A DNA stretch of 64,000 nucleotides from Opitutaceae bacterium (GTDB taxonomy: Bacteria > Verrucomicrobiota > Verrucomicrobiia > Opitutales > Opitutaceae), in NCBI GenBank assembly GCA_019455245.1, contig JACFMR010000003.1:1-64000 (forward strand), read 5' to 3'. Of this stretch, positions 37,452 to 46,111 are shown one piece after another; positions within the stretch are counted from its first letter, which is position 1; each line of letters begins with the position of its first letter. The translations under genes and the position numbers were made by a program. The notes under the pieces were generated by a model. It had not been told where the DNA came from. It ran no database searches and saw only the letters and a program-made list of their open reading frames with translations.

Positions 37452-38762
37452 TCACGGCACCGGGATATCGGCCAGCGCGGCGCGTGTGATCTTCTTTCCC
37501 AGCAGGAAAAACTTCCGCTCCGGATACCACAGCGTGAGGCCGTCGGCCGCCGGCGTGGTGCTGGCATACATCGCGAGATCGGCGCGGCGCATCGGCACCC
37601 CGCCGTTGTCCATGAAGAACTGCGGTTCGGAAAACCACACCGGCTGCTGCGCGCCGGGCCGGAACAAGCCGCGCGCCAACCAGATCGGCCGGCGGTGATT
37701 TTCACTGTTCATCGGTCCCCAGCCGCCCATGTGGCCGTCGTGATTGTGAAACAGAAAAATGTATTCGCCGGGTCCGATTTCGTAGATGGGGCAAGGGCTG
37801 CACGGGTGCGGCAGCGGCAGCCGCTCGTCGGTTTGGCGCAGCGCCACCGGTTGCGTCCATGTCTCGCCCCGGTCCTTCGACTCCGACCACACGGCATGCC
37901 CCGCATTGGTGCGCATCACGCAGAACAACCGTCCGTCCGGCAGCGGCACGATCGCCGGCTCCTGCACCACGCTCACGTCGGGATGCCCGATATGGCCGTA
38001 ACGGAGCGCACTTTCGTCGGCACAGCTCCAACGGATGCGCAGGTCGCGCGGTTCCGGATCGTCGTCCACGTTCTCAAACCGCATGAACTCCACCACCGAC
38101 GCCTGCGACCACCAATAGTCCACGCGCTTCGGGCCCGACACTGCGGGACTCACCCAGCGCGTGAAACCGACGAAATACGTTCCGTCGAAAAACTTCAGCG
38201 GCTTCTGCCAGACGATCCAGTTCGAGGGGATTTGCTCATCCGGATGATCCCAACGGCTGCGCGGCATCGGCACCACCTGTTCCGCCGACCACGTCTCGCC
38301 GCCATCATCGGAATACCTGCCGGCCATCACCCCGCAGGTGGACATCGCGTAGTCGTGCCGACCGACATAGCGGTTGTAGCAAAGATAGATCCGGCCGGAT
38401 TTCGCGATCAGCGGAAACTGCCAGCTCGCAATCCCGCCGCCATCGGCCGGTCCCGCGACAAACCTAGGCGCGGTCCAGGTCGCCCCGCCGTCGCGGCTGC
38501 GCGCAAAGACCACGCGCTGGTCCGGTTCGCCCTCGTAGGAGCTTTGCGTCCACACCGCAAAGAGTCCGCCGTGCGGATGTTCCGAAACCAGGAAGTGTTC
38601 GTTGCCCGTGTCGTGCGTCGAGCCGTCCAAACTCTGCGGCACATAGACGATATGATCGGGGTGGGTGCGCTGCACTTCGCGTTGCAGCCGGGCGGCAAGG
38701 TCGGGGGTCACGTGGATTTTCTTCGCCTCGCGCGGCACCCGTGGCAATGAGATTGTCCGCAT
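37452..38762 (-). CDS. BNR/Asp-box repeat (sialidase-fold) protein, no signal peptide
   Basis: A 436-residue protein with Asp-box repeats SRDGGATW, SDDGGETW and SKDRGETW of the six-bladed sialidase fold. The catalytic Arg triad and Tyr/Glu of true sialidases cannot be assigned with confidence. There is no signal peptide, so it would be cytoplasmic, unusual for the fold. The ATG at 38762 overlaps the start of the divergent neighbour; a GTG at 38711 (before TPDLAARLQ) would give a cleaner gap. Part of its 3' end is duplicated at 35544-35636. Glycosidase, lyase or epimerase roles are all possible. Confidence 0.75.
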   Translation of the reverse strand: MRTISLPRVPREAKKIHVTPDLAARLQREVQRTHPDHIVYVPQSLDGSTHDTGNEHFLVSEHPHGGLFAVWTQSSYEGEPDQRVVFARSRDGGATWTAPRFVAGPADGGGIASWQFPLIAKSGRIYLCYNRYVGRHDYAMSTCGVMAGRYSDDGGETWSAEQVVPMPRSRWDHPDEQIPSNWIVWQKPLKFFDGTYFVGFTRWVSPAVSGPKRVDYWWSQASVVEFMRFENVDDDPEPRDLRIRWSCADESALRYGHIGHPDVSVVQEPAIVPLPDGRLFCVMRTNAGHAVWSESKDRGETWTQPVALRQTDERLPLPHPCSPCPIYEIGPGEYIFLFHNHDGHMGGWGPMNSENHRRPIWLARGLFRPGAQQPVWFSEPQFFMDNGGVPMRRADLAMYASTTPAADGLTLWYPERKFFLLGKKITRAALADIPVP

Positions 38763-39774
38763 GAATCTCGGCGATGTCCGTTCTGTCCTGCTCTCCCACC
38801 TTGACTCCCTGCGCGACCGCGAAGGCCCCGTCGGCAGTTATCGGAGCGGTCGCGGCCGCCGCACCGATCTTTACGCCTCGCTCGATGTTGCCCTGATGCG
38901 GACGCTCATGGGTGAAAACTTGGCGGCAACGCTGCCGCCGGCGGAGCGCCGCGCCTGGGCGGATCACATCAACTCGTTTCAGAAGCCGGACGGCACGTTC
39001 ACGGATGTGTTCACGCATCATTCACAACTGCACGCCCACGGTATGGTCGTCGGCGCGCTCGGCGCCATGGGCGAATCCATGCGCTACCCGCACACCCTTT
39101 ACGCGCCCTTTGCCAAGCCGGCCAACGTGGCCCACTGGCTCGAACAAATCGACTGGGCGGAGCAGTGGTCCGCCTCGCACCTGTTCTGGGGCGGCATGCA
39201 CATTTACAGCATGAGCGCAGCGTGCCCGGCGGAGTGGAAAGCCGTGGTCTTCGCCTGGCTCGAACAACATCTTGACCGCGCGACCGGTTGGTGGGCCAAG
39301 GGCATTCCGCACACCGACCGTCATCAAGCCCTCGGCGGCAGCGCGCACATCCTGCCGATTTACCAGCACCATCAACACCGCTTCCCCGCCCCGGAGCGCC
39401 TGATCGACAGCATCATCGCGATGCAATTGCCCGACGCCCGCTGGCTCGATCAGCCGGGCCACTACCCCGTCAGCTATCTCGAACTTGACGCCCTCTACGC
39501 CCTGAAGTTCGCCGGCGATCTCGCGCCAGATCATCGCGCGGGAGAAATCCGCGACGCCGTCCGCCGTTTCGGCCGATCCGTGACAACGGCTTGGAACACG
39601 CGTCGCGCTGAACTCCTTGCCGAACACCCCCACATCCTGCTCGGCCTCACCGGCACTTTCGGCCTGCTGCAACAGCACCTGCCGGACGAATTCACCGACG
39701 CCGTCACTTGGACCGACATCTTCAGCGACCGCCGGCTCTACCAAACCGACGTGGCGACGGCGCGGCACATGTAA
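38761..39774 (+). CDS. hypothetical alpha/alpha-toroid-like protein
   Basis: A 337-residue protein I cannot assign to a family. It is helical and rich in Trp and His, with repeated helical segments (SFQKPDGTFTDVFTHHSQLH, ALGAMGESM, SHLFWGGMHIYSM) reminiscent of alpha/alpha-toroid glycosidases, lyases and terpene-cyclase-like folds, in which QKPDGT/F turns recur. No signal peptide is seen. The start at 38761 shares a CATG with the divergent BNR gene. The setting suggests a role in breaking down the same glycan- or uronate-like compound. Confidence 0.7.
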   Translation: MNLGDVRSVLLSHLDSLRDREGPVGSYRSGRGRRTDLYASLDVALMRTLMGENLAATLPPAERRAWADHINSFQKPDGTFTDVFTHHSQLHAHGMVVGALGAMGESMRYPHTLYAPFAKPANVAHWLEQIDWAEQWSASHLFWGGMHIYSMSAACPAEWKAVVFAWLEQHLDRATGWWAKGIPHTDRHQALGGSAHILPIYQHHQHRFPAPERLIDSIIAMQLPDARWLDQPGHYPVSYLELDALYALKFAGDLAPDHRAGEIRDAVRRFGRSVTTAWNTRRAELLAEHPHILLGLTGTFGLLQQHLPDEFTDAVTWTDIFSDRRLYQTDVATARHM

Positions 39775-39879
39775 GGCTGTACCCTTGGTCACCTGCGGCG
39801 CCACCAAAGGCGGGTGACCTTGGTGCCTGCCTTCAGTTTCGTGGCGTCACCAAGCTGATCCCCGACGAAGTCCGAAGCC

Positions 39880-40704
39880 TCAGCCCAGCAGCTTCATCAT
39901 CGCTGCGAAGTCCTCGTCGGCGTAGCCCGCACGTTCGGTCTCGGCGAGACGGCGGCGCACGACGTCGAGCACCGGGAAGTCCGCGCAGCCGTCGATGCCG
40001 GCGGCCAGCCGCATGTCCTTGGCCATGTGCTTGACCGAAAATTGCGGCGCGTAGTCGCCCGCGCGCAGCTTGGGCTCCTTGAGCTTGGTCACGCCGGAGT
40101 AACTCACATTCTTCCCGAGTGCTTCAAAGAACACATCATCGTTGACCCCGGCCCGCCGCACCATCGTGAGCGCCTCGCACAACGCCTCCATCTGCGCGGA
40201 AATGTTGAGGTTCATCGCCAGCTTCAGCGTGCAGGCCTGCCGGTGGTCGCCGATGTGGAAGCGCACGGCCGACACCAGGCTGAGCAGCGGTTCCAACTCC
40301 CTGATCAGGCCGGCGTCGCCGCCGAAATAATAGACGGTCTGCCTGGCCTCCGCGGCGGGCTTGCTGCCGGTGAACGGCGCCTCCAGGTAGCGCGCGCCGG
40401 TGGCGGTGACGAGCTCCTTGAATTTCGCGCTGCTCGCCGGATCGATCGTGCTAGACTGCACCACCACCTTGCCCGGACCAAGTTCCGGCCGGATGCGGGT
40501 GAGGATCGACTCCACCGCCGGCGGATCGGCCACGACGATCTGCACCACGTCGGCGGCCCGGGCCACCGCCTCCGGCGTCTCCCGCCACTGCGGCGCCTCC
40601 GGCTGCGCCGTGCGGTTCCAAGTGCCGGCCAGCACGCCGGCGCTTTGATAATGCCCGGCCCAGATGCGGCCGATGATGCCCAGTCCCAAAATGCCGATTT
40701 TCAT
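39880..40704 (-). CDS. NAD(P)-dependent dehydrogenase, 3-hydroxyisobutyrate dehydrogenase family
   Basis: A 274-residue beta-hydroxyacid dehydrogenase. The N-terminal Rossmann motif is KIGILGLGIIGRIWAGH; the substrate-binding DPPAVESIL/SSTIDPAS stretch, the catalytic-lysine helix LKLAMNLNISAQMEA and a C-terminal helical domain follow. It would oxidise a hydroxy acid or reduce tartronate-semialdehyde/succinate-semialdehyde-like compounds. The start is set at the ATG at 40704; the longer form adds a poor leader. The downstream 105-base gap holds an imperfect hairpin (GGTCACC at 39787, GGTGACC at 39813). Confidence 0.87.
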   Translation of the reverse strand: MKIGILGLGIIGRIWAGHYQSAGVLAGTWNRTAQPEAPQWRETPEAVARAADVVQIVVADPPAVESILTRIRPELGPGKVVVQSSTIDPASSAKFKELVTATGARYLEAPFTGSKPAAEARQTVYYFGGDAGLIRELEPLLSLVSAVRFHIGDHRQACTLKLAMNLNISAQMEALCEALTMVRRAGVNDDVFFEALGKNVSYSGVTKLKEPKLRAGDYAPQFSVKHMAKDMRLAAGIDGCADFPVLDVVRRRLAETERAGYADEDFAAMMKLLG

Positions 40705-40760
40705 GATGGTCTGTTTCACCATGAAACCGCCGGCCGACACAAAGGTTTTTGCCGCGAAGG

Positions 40761-42461
40761 TTAAAGAATCGGGGTCAACGGCGTGCCCACGGCCTTGTAT
40801 ATCCGGGTGACAATTTCCTTGGTGGACAGCAGGCCGTCCGTGCCCGGAAACGGCCCCGCATCGCGGTAGTGGCGGTGAAAATCAGGATGGCCCAGCGGCA
40901 GTTCCGTGCTACCGGGCCGCAGTTCGTAACTGGTCGTGTTTTGAATCGGCCAGACATCAAGCGGGGTGCGCGAGACAATCCCGTCAATCAGGGCGTTGAC
41001 CATGCCGACCGGCAGCGGCAGATCACGCCGGCCGATGACCCAACTGTTCTCCGGTCGCATGTCCGCCTCAATCGCCGCGCGCAGCTCGCGCGCAAAACCT
41101 TCGTCTTCGATCACCAGCCCGATCTCGGTGTTCAGATTCTCCGAACGCGGATCGAGATTGTACGAGCCCACGAAACTCACGCGCTCATCAACAACCAACG
41201 ATTTGGCGTGTATGCACAGAAAAGGGGTCGTTTTGCGACCGGGATCCTCCGCCGCCGCCAGCCCCGCCATGGCATCATAATCCGGGAAAATCTCCCGCAG
41301 CGATTCCGGCCGGGGCTTGAACTCGTGCACCTCCAGCGCGAGGTCGCGCACATAGATTCCGCGCAAACGATAATTGGCGGAATACGCGAGGATGTTGTCC
41401 GTCGAGGCAAAGCTGTTCGACGAGATGCGAATCACCATGGCGGGATTTTTGCTCCGCAGTTCCTTCACCAGCCGTCGCGCCGGCTTGCTCAGGATCAAAT
41501 AAGGCGTTTGCATGACGATGCTGTGTTCGGCACCTGCGGCCAGGGCGCGCAGCTCCTGCGTGATGCGCGAGTCACGCGCAAAAAAGCCCGACGACTTCCC
41601 CGGCAGGTCGACGATCAGGCGGACTTTCGCCACGGCGCGCAGTTGCGCCGCCAAACGGGCCGCCGCCTCCGCCACGGCCGCGGCCAGTTCCGCTTCATCG
41701 CCAAAGAAGGGTCCGAAATCATAATACTCCCGCGAGTCGTAACGCGGATACCGGCCGGAGCTGATGAGTGCGGCCACGTCCGCCAGTTCCGGGCCGGGCA
41801 CGGTGTGTTTGAAATTCCAGAATTCCTCAAAGGACGCCGCCGCGACCAGCGCCACGGGGCCGACCGCCACCACGTCGCGGTCGCGGAAATTCAGCGTGCG
41901 CGAATGGTCAAAGTAGGTGTTTTCGACATTGCGCCCGCCGGTCAGCATGACCGCCCGGTCAAAAACCATGAGCTTGTTGTGCATCCGCTGGTTGGTGCCG
42001 TGAAAGGAAAGCGCGCCAGCCAGCATCGTTTGCCAGAATGACGGCTTGATCCGCCGCATCGCCGGCCGGTAGTGGCGCACTTCGAAATTCGGATGCACGG
42101 TCGCCAGAAACGCCACCGTGCGCGGATCCTGATCCGACACCATGTGGTCGGCGATGATGCGCACGCGCACGCCGCGCTTCGCGGCCTCGATCAGCTCATG
42201 GATCAGCAGCCGGCCGCATTCGTCGTCAGTCCAGATGAAGGTCTGGATGTCGATCGATGCGCGCGCCCGGCGGATCAGGTGCAGCCGCAACAACAGCGCA
42301 TCGCGGCCGTTCTCGATGCTGACGACGCGATTGCGCTCCGTGGGCTCGGCCGCATCACCCGGCACCACGGGGCCAAATGGCGAGTCGGAGAAAATCTCCG
42401 CCCGGGCCACACCCGCCCCGGCAAACGCCAGCAACACGATGATGCGCCAAACCTTGCTCAT
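40761..42461 (-). CDS. exported phospholipase D / cardiolipin synthase-like protein
   Basis: A 566-residue protein with a signal peptide (cleavage near ARA-E) and two HKD motifs: MHNKLMVFD and IHAKSLVVDE, each followed by the GG/S-x-N element (TGGRNVEN, GSYNLDPRSEN). These are the two halves of a phospholipase-D active site. The protein is probably periplasmic or membrane-associated and could be a phospholipase or a phosphatidyl-transferase. It follows the phosphorylase gene by 12 bases on the minus strand. It looks unrelated to the sugar genes around it. Confidence 0.88.
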   Translation of the reverse strand: MSKVWRIIVLLAFAGAGVARAEIFSDSPFGPVVPGDAAEPTERNRVVSIENGRDALLLRLHLIRRARASIDIQTFIWTDDECGRLLIHELIEAAKRGVRVRIIADHMVSDQDPRTVAFLATVHPNFEVRHYRPAMRRIKPSFWQTMLAGALSFHGTNQRMHNKLMVFDRAVMLTGGRNVENTYFDHSRTLNFRDRDVVAVGPVALVAAASFEEFWNFKHTVPGPELADVAALISSGRYPRYDSREYYDFGPFFGDEAELAAAVAEAAARLAAQLRAVAKVRLIVDLPGKSSGFFARDSRITQELRALAAGAEHSIVMQTPYLILSKPARRLVKELRSKNPAMVIRISSNSFASTDNILAYSANYRLRGIYVRDLALEVHEFKPRPESLREIFPDYDAMAGLAAAEDPGRKTTPFLCIHAKSLVVDERVSFVGSYNLDPRSENLNTEIGLVIEDEGFARELRAAIEADMRPENSWVIGRRDLPLPVGMVNALIDGIVSRTPLDVWPIQNTTSYELRPGSTELPLGHPDFHRHYRDAGPFPGTDGLLSTKEIVTRIYKAVGTPLTPIL

Positions 42462-42473
42462 GATTTGGCCGGC

Positions 42474-43172
42474 TCAGCCGAGAATCTCCAGCATGCGCCG
42501 GAACAGACGGTTCACGCGCGCCTGGTTGTCCTTCACGAGGTCCTTGAATTTCGCGAAGTCGATCTCGGTGCCCTCGAGGCCGTTGGCGTAGTTGTCGATC
42601 AGCGCGAGACTGTTGTAGTTCAAACCCGCCTCGGTGCACAGGTCGGCCTCGTGCGCGGCGGTCATGCCGACGACGTCGCCCCAGTGCTGCACGATGCGAA
42701 TCTCCGCCTTGGTCTCAAACCGCGGACCGCGCATCTGCACGTAAACCTTGCCGGGTTGAATGGTGAATTCCGGCGCGAGCTTTTCGAGCAGGAGCGGGAT
42801 CAGGTTGTTGGCGATGCCCGGGGCGCCGCCTTTGAGTTCTGTGTCGTGGAATGTGGCCGGCCCCTGCTGCAGGCCCACATAATCGCTGCACGACACGAAG
42901 GTGCCCGGCGGCAGCTCCTTTTTCAGCGAGCCGACGGAGTTGAGCGACACGACATCCTTGAAACCCAGATCGGCCAGCGCGCGGATATTGGCGCGATGAT
43001 TGATGGAGTGCGGCGGCAGCGGAAACCCGTAGCCGTGCCGGTTGATCAGCGCGAAGTCGCCCTGCGCCTTGTAGGTCACCTCGCCATACTCGGTCCGGAT
43101 GGTTTTGACGGCCCACGCGGAGAAGAGATCAGAGTTGACGATGCTCGTGCCACTGATGAAGGCGACTTTCAT
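42474..43172 (-). CDS. MTAP/purine nucleoside phosphorylase family protein
   Basis: A 232-residue nucleoside phosphorylase. The start at ATG 43172 gives MKVAFISGTSIVNSDLF, as expected of the phosphate-binding strand; signatures include the HSINHRANIRAL loop, YVQMRGPRFETKAEIR (typical of 5'-methylthioadenosine phosphorylases) and VGMTAAHEADLCTEAGL. It would release adenine from methylthioadenosine or a base from purine nucleosides. It is a little shorter than the approx. 280-residue eukaryotic MTAP. The gene is followed by the PLD-type gene 12 bases later. Confidence 0.85.
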   Translation of the reverse strand: MKVAFISGTSIVNSDLFSAWAVKTIRTEYGEVTYKAQGDFALINRHGYGFPLPPHSINHRANIRALADLGFKDVVSLNSVGSLKKELPPGTFVSCSDYVGLQQGPATFHDTELKGGAPGIANNLIPLLLEKLAPEFTIQPGKVYVQMRGPRFETKAEIRIVQHWGDVVGMTAAHEADLCTEAGLNYNSLALIDNYANGLEGTEIDFAKFKDLVKDNQARVNRLFRRMLEILG

Positions 43173-43264
43173 GCCGCAACTAACACGCGCCCCCAGGGGT
43201 GAGACAATCCGAAAGCTCCGGATCACCACGGGGCGGACCGCCGGCACACGGCCGCACCGTGAGT

Positions 43265-44155
43265 TCAGGCGGTTTGCAGATGGTCCCGCGCGGCGATGAA
43301 GCCGCGGCGTTCGCCTTCGGGCGTGCCGTTGAAATCCACGTCCTCGAGTTCGATCGAGACATAGCCCGCATAGCCGGCGGCCTTGAGCACGGCCAACAGT
43401 TCCGGCCACGGCGCGGAGCCCCGGCCGGGAATCGTGTAGCGCCAGTGCCAGTTGCCCCAGGCATACGGTTCGCCAAACACACCGGCCTGCTCGTGGCCAA
43501 TCTCATAAAGGCGTTCCTGGTCGATGAGCGTGTCCTTGCCGTGCACGTGCACGACCTGCGATGCGAATTCACGGACGAAGCGCAACGGATCGATGCCCAT
43601 GCGGATCAGGTGCGACGGATCGTAATTGATGCCGAAACGCGGCGAATTCATCTCGCGGAGAAACGCCCGATACGACTCGGGATTGCAGCAGTGCGCGTTG
43701 CAGCCCGGCCAACCCTCGATCGCGATGCGCGTGTCCGTTGCCTCCAACACGTCGTGCAGCTGGCCGTAGCTCTCGACCATGTAACCGAAGGTTTCGCGGC
43801 GCGGCAGATTCACATCTTCCGCCAGCATGACGACGAAGTGAATTCCACACCCGTGCGCCGCGGATGAGCGGATCGCCTGCTGCGCCAGCGCCACCGTCTC
43901 GCGCCGCTGGCCGGCATCGGCCGACAGCATCCCGCCCCATTCGCGGCCAAACAGATCGATGGTGCCCACCGGCAAACCGGCCTGCGCCCAATCGCGACCG
44001 GTCTCGCGCATGGCCGCCGGCAGATCCACGCAGCCAAACCCCGCCGGCACCGCCCAGGCCGCGGTATCGGCCGGCTGTTGGGCGGCGAGCGGGCCGGTGA
44101 GACGGAGGCCGATGGGGAAACCACCGGTGCGGGTGCGGGCAACGGATGCAGGCAT
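43265..44155 (-). CDS. sugar phosphate isomerase/epimerase-type TIM barrel
   Basis: A 296-residue xylose-isomerase-like TIM barrel. Candidate metal-binding strands are IAIEGWPG, GINYDPSHLIR, VVHVHGKDTL and the last VSIELEDVDF. Relatives include inosose dehydratases and hydroxypyruvate isomerases, and many of unknown substrate. A second feature is the cysteine-bearing segment NAHCCNPESY. It lies 60 bases downstream of the AraC-type gene at 44216 on the minus strand. Confidence 0.8.
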   Translation of the reverse strand: MPASVARTRTGGFPIGLRLTGPLAAQQPADTAAWAVPAGFGCVDLPAAMRETGRDWAQAGLPVGTIDLFGREWGGMLSADAGQRRETVALAQQAIRSSAAHGCGIHFVVMLAEDVNLPRRETFGYMVESYGQLHDVLEATDTRIAIEGWPGCNAHCCNPESYRAFLREMNSPRFGINYDPSHLIRMGIDPLRFVREFASQVVHVHGKDTLIDQERLYEIGHEQAGVFGEPYAWGNWHWRYTIPGRGSAPWPELLAVLKAAGYAGYVSIELEDVDFNGTPEGERRGFIAARDHLQTA

Positions 44156-44215
44156 GGGGATGAAGCGTCCGTCTTCGCAGGCCCGGCCGTTGTTGTCACT
44201 CCCGGATTGCGGCGC

Positions 44216-44974
44216 TCAGGATCTTCGGCGGCGGTGCAACCGGGCCCGCATCTCGCGCGGTGAAAGCCGGAAGTGCCGGCGGAAGAGCTTCGACAATTGG
44301 TATTCGTCCCCGAGGCCGACGGCCGGCGCGATGGCCTTCACCGGCAGGCCGGTCGTGAGCATGAGCGTGCGGGCTTGGTTCAGCCGCATGCGCTGCAGGT
44401 CGCGCATCGGTGTCGTGCCGCTGAACCGGCGGTATTTGCGCACGAGGGCGAATTTGCTCATGCCGCAATGCCGCGCAAGATCCTCCAAGCAAACCCGTCC
44501 GGTCAACTGTCGTTGCAGGTGCCGGCGCAGGTCCGCCAGCCAGGGATCCACCGGTGTGCCGCAAAGCCGGCGGGTTTCGGTGAGCAGCGCGCGCAGCAGC
44601 GGTGTCTGCCGTTCCGGCGCCACGCCGGCCTGGTGGTCGCGCACCAGCCAAGCCGCCATCTGCCGCACCCGTCCGTCGGTGTCGCGCAATTGCAGGGCGA
44701 AGTGCTCCAGCGCCGGTTCCGGCGCCTTGAACACGAGGAAAAACGTATTCACCGGCGCGGCGTCATCCGAGGTCTCCTTGTGCACGTGGCCGGCGCGGTA
44801 AAGCAGCAGATCGCCGGCCTCCACGTCAAACGTCTGACCGTCGATCTCCAGCCGCATCCGGCCGTCGAGGATCACGATCAACTCGTGCACCTGATGACTG
44901 TGGGGTGGCATGTGCCAGCCGCGTTCGGGCAGGACTTCACCGCCGCTGAGGAATTCCGGGGCCGGGGACGGCAT
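44216..44974 (-). CDS. AraC-family transcriptional regulator
   Basis: A 252-residue regulator with an N-terminal cupin sensing domain (HMPPHSHQVHELIVILDG, DVEAGDLLLYRAGHVH) and a C-terminal double helix-turn-helix (CLEDLARHCGMSKFALVRKY and VKAIAPAVGLGDEYQLSKLF). Two ATG starts are possible, 44974 and 45010; the nearer one leaves a 72-base gap to the divergent Gfo/Idh gene, enough for a promoter. The C-terminus ends in a basic RRRRS tail. It probably controls the divergent operon 45047-47215. Confidence 0.9.
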   Translation of the reverse strand: MPSPAPEFLSGGEVLPERGWHMPPHSHQVHELIVILDGRMRLEIDGQTFDVEAGDLLLYRAGHVHKETSDDAAPVNTFFLVFKAPEPALEHFALQLRDTDGRVRQMAAWLVRDHQAGVAPERQTPLLRALLTETRRLCGTPVDPWLADLRRHLQRQLTGRVCLEDLARHCGMSKFALVRKYRRFSGTTPMRDLQRMRLNQARTLMLTTGLPVKAIAPAVGLGDEYQLSKLFRRHFRLSPREMRARLHRRRRS

Positions 44975-45046
44975 GGGCAATTTTTGACAACTCTTGGCAA
45001 TCGGCGCCATTCACGCCAGCACCGTTTGCTGCTAATCTCCGCGGCC

Positions 45047-46108
45047 ATGCCCCCCAAAAAAGTCCGTTTGGCCTTCGCCGGTGTCGGCGGAATGGGCCAG
45101 GCCGCCCACCTCCGCAACTACGCCTCCCTGCAGGATGACTGCGAGATCGTCGCCTTGGCCGAGCTTCGTCCGAAGCTGGCCCAAGCGGTCAGCCGCAAAT
45201 ATAACATTCCGCGGGTCTACGACACCATTGCGGCGATGCTCGCCGCCGAAAAAGTTGACGGCATCGTCGCCTCGCAGCCGTTCTGGCGCCACGGTGTGCT
45301 GGTGCCGGAAATCGTGAAGGCGGGCGTGCCCGTTTTCACCGAAAAGCCCATCGCCGCCTCGGTGGCCGTCGGCGAGCGCATCGTCGCGGCCGTCGCGAAG
45401 AGCGGCGCGTGGCACATGGTCGGTTATCACAAGCGCAGCGATCCCGCGACCGAGTTCGCCAAACGCACCATCGACGGGCTCAAGTCCTCCGGCGAGCTGG
45501 GCCAATTGAAATATGTGCGCGTTTCCATGCCCCCGGGTGACTGGATCGCCGCCGGTTGGACCGAAAACATCCAGACCGACGACCCGATGCCAAATCTGGA
45601 GTTGGACCCCAAGCCGACCGACATGGACGAGGCCACGACCAAGGACTACGAGGCCTTCGTCAATTACTACATCCACCAGGTGAACCTCATGCGGTTCCTC
45701 GTCGGCGAGCCCTACAAAGTCACCTACGCCGACCCCGCGCAGGTGCTCCTCGTTGCGCACAGCGCCAGCGGCGTGCCCTGCACTTTGGAAATGGCGGCCT
45801 ACTCCACGACGCTCGATTGGCAGGAAACCGCCTTGATCGCCTTCGAGCGCGGCTACGTGAAACTTTCCCTCCCCGCCCCGCTCGCCTTCAACCGGCCCGG
45901 TCAGGTCGAGATATTCAAGGACCCGGGCAACGGTGTCACCCCGGTCACGATGCATCCGCAGTTGCCGTGGGTGCACGCCATGCGCAACCAGGCGCTCAAC
46001 TTCATCAAGGCCGTTCGCGGCGAAGCCCCCGCGCCCTGCCTCGCCCCCGAGGCGCTGGAGGATCTGCGCGTCGCGCGTGACTACATCCGCCTGCTGAAAG
46101 GAGTCTGA
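45047..46108 (+). CDS. Gfo/Idh/MocA family oxidoreductase
   Basis: A 353-residue NAD(P)-dependent dehydrogenase. The N-terminal Rossmann motif is FAGVGGMGQAAHL, with the EKP motif in VFTEKPIAAS (its lysine acts in catalysis) and HQVNLMRFLVGEP as a conserved stretch in the C-terminal beta-sheet domain. Family members oxidise sugars, inositols or bile-like substrates. It is transcribed with the FG-GAP gene, whose ribosome-binding site (AGGAG) lies at its 3' end. Confidence 0.9.
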   Translation: MPPKKVRLAFAGVGGMGQAAHLRNYASLQDDCEIVALAELRPKLAQAVSRKYNIPRVYDTIAAMLAAEKVDGIVASQPFWRHGVLVPEIVKAGVPVFTEKPIAASVAVGERIVAAVAKSGAWHMVGYHKRSDPATEFAKRTIDGLKSSGELGQLKYVRVSMPPGDWIAAGWTENIQTDDPMPNLELDPKPTDMDEATTKDYEAFVNYYIHQVNLMRFLVGEPYKVTYADPAQVLLVAHSASGVPCTLEMAAYSTTLDWQETALIAFERGYVKLSLPAPLAFNRPGQVEIFKDPGNGVTPVTMHPQLPWVHAMRNQALNFIKAVRGEAPAPCLAPEALEDLRVARDYIRLLKGV

Positions 46109-46111
46109 CCC

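Noticed and set aside
37452..38762. Secreted sialidase acting on host glycans
   Set aside because: Asp-boxes show only the fold; there is no signal peptide and the catalytic residues cannot be assigned.
39787..39819. Terminator between the hypothetical and HIBADH-type genes
   Set aside because: The stem (GGTCACC/GGTGACC) is only seven pairs with a 19-base loop and no T run on either strand.
44975..45046. AraC operator in the gap ahead of the Gfo/Idh gene at 45047
   Set aside because: Only short GGCAAT and TTG-CAA repeats are seen, too weak for a claim.
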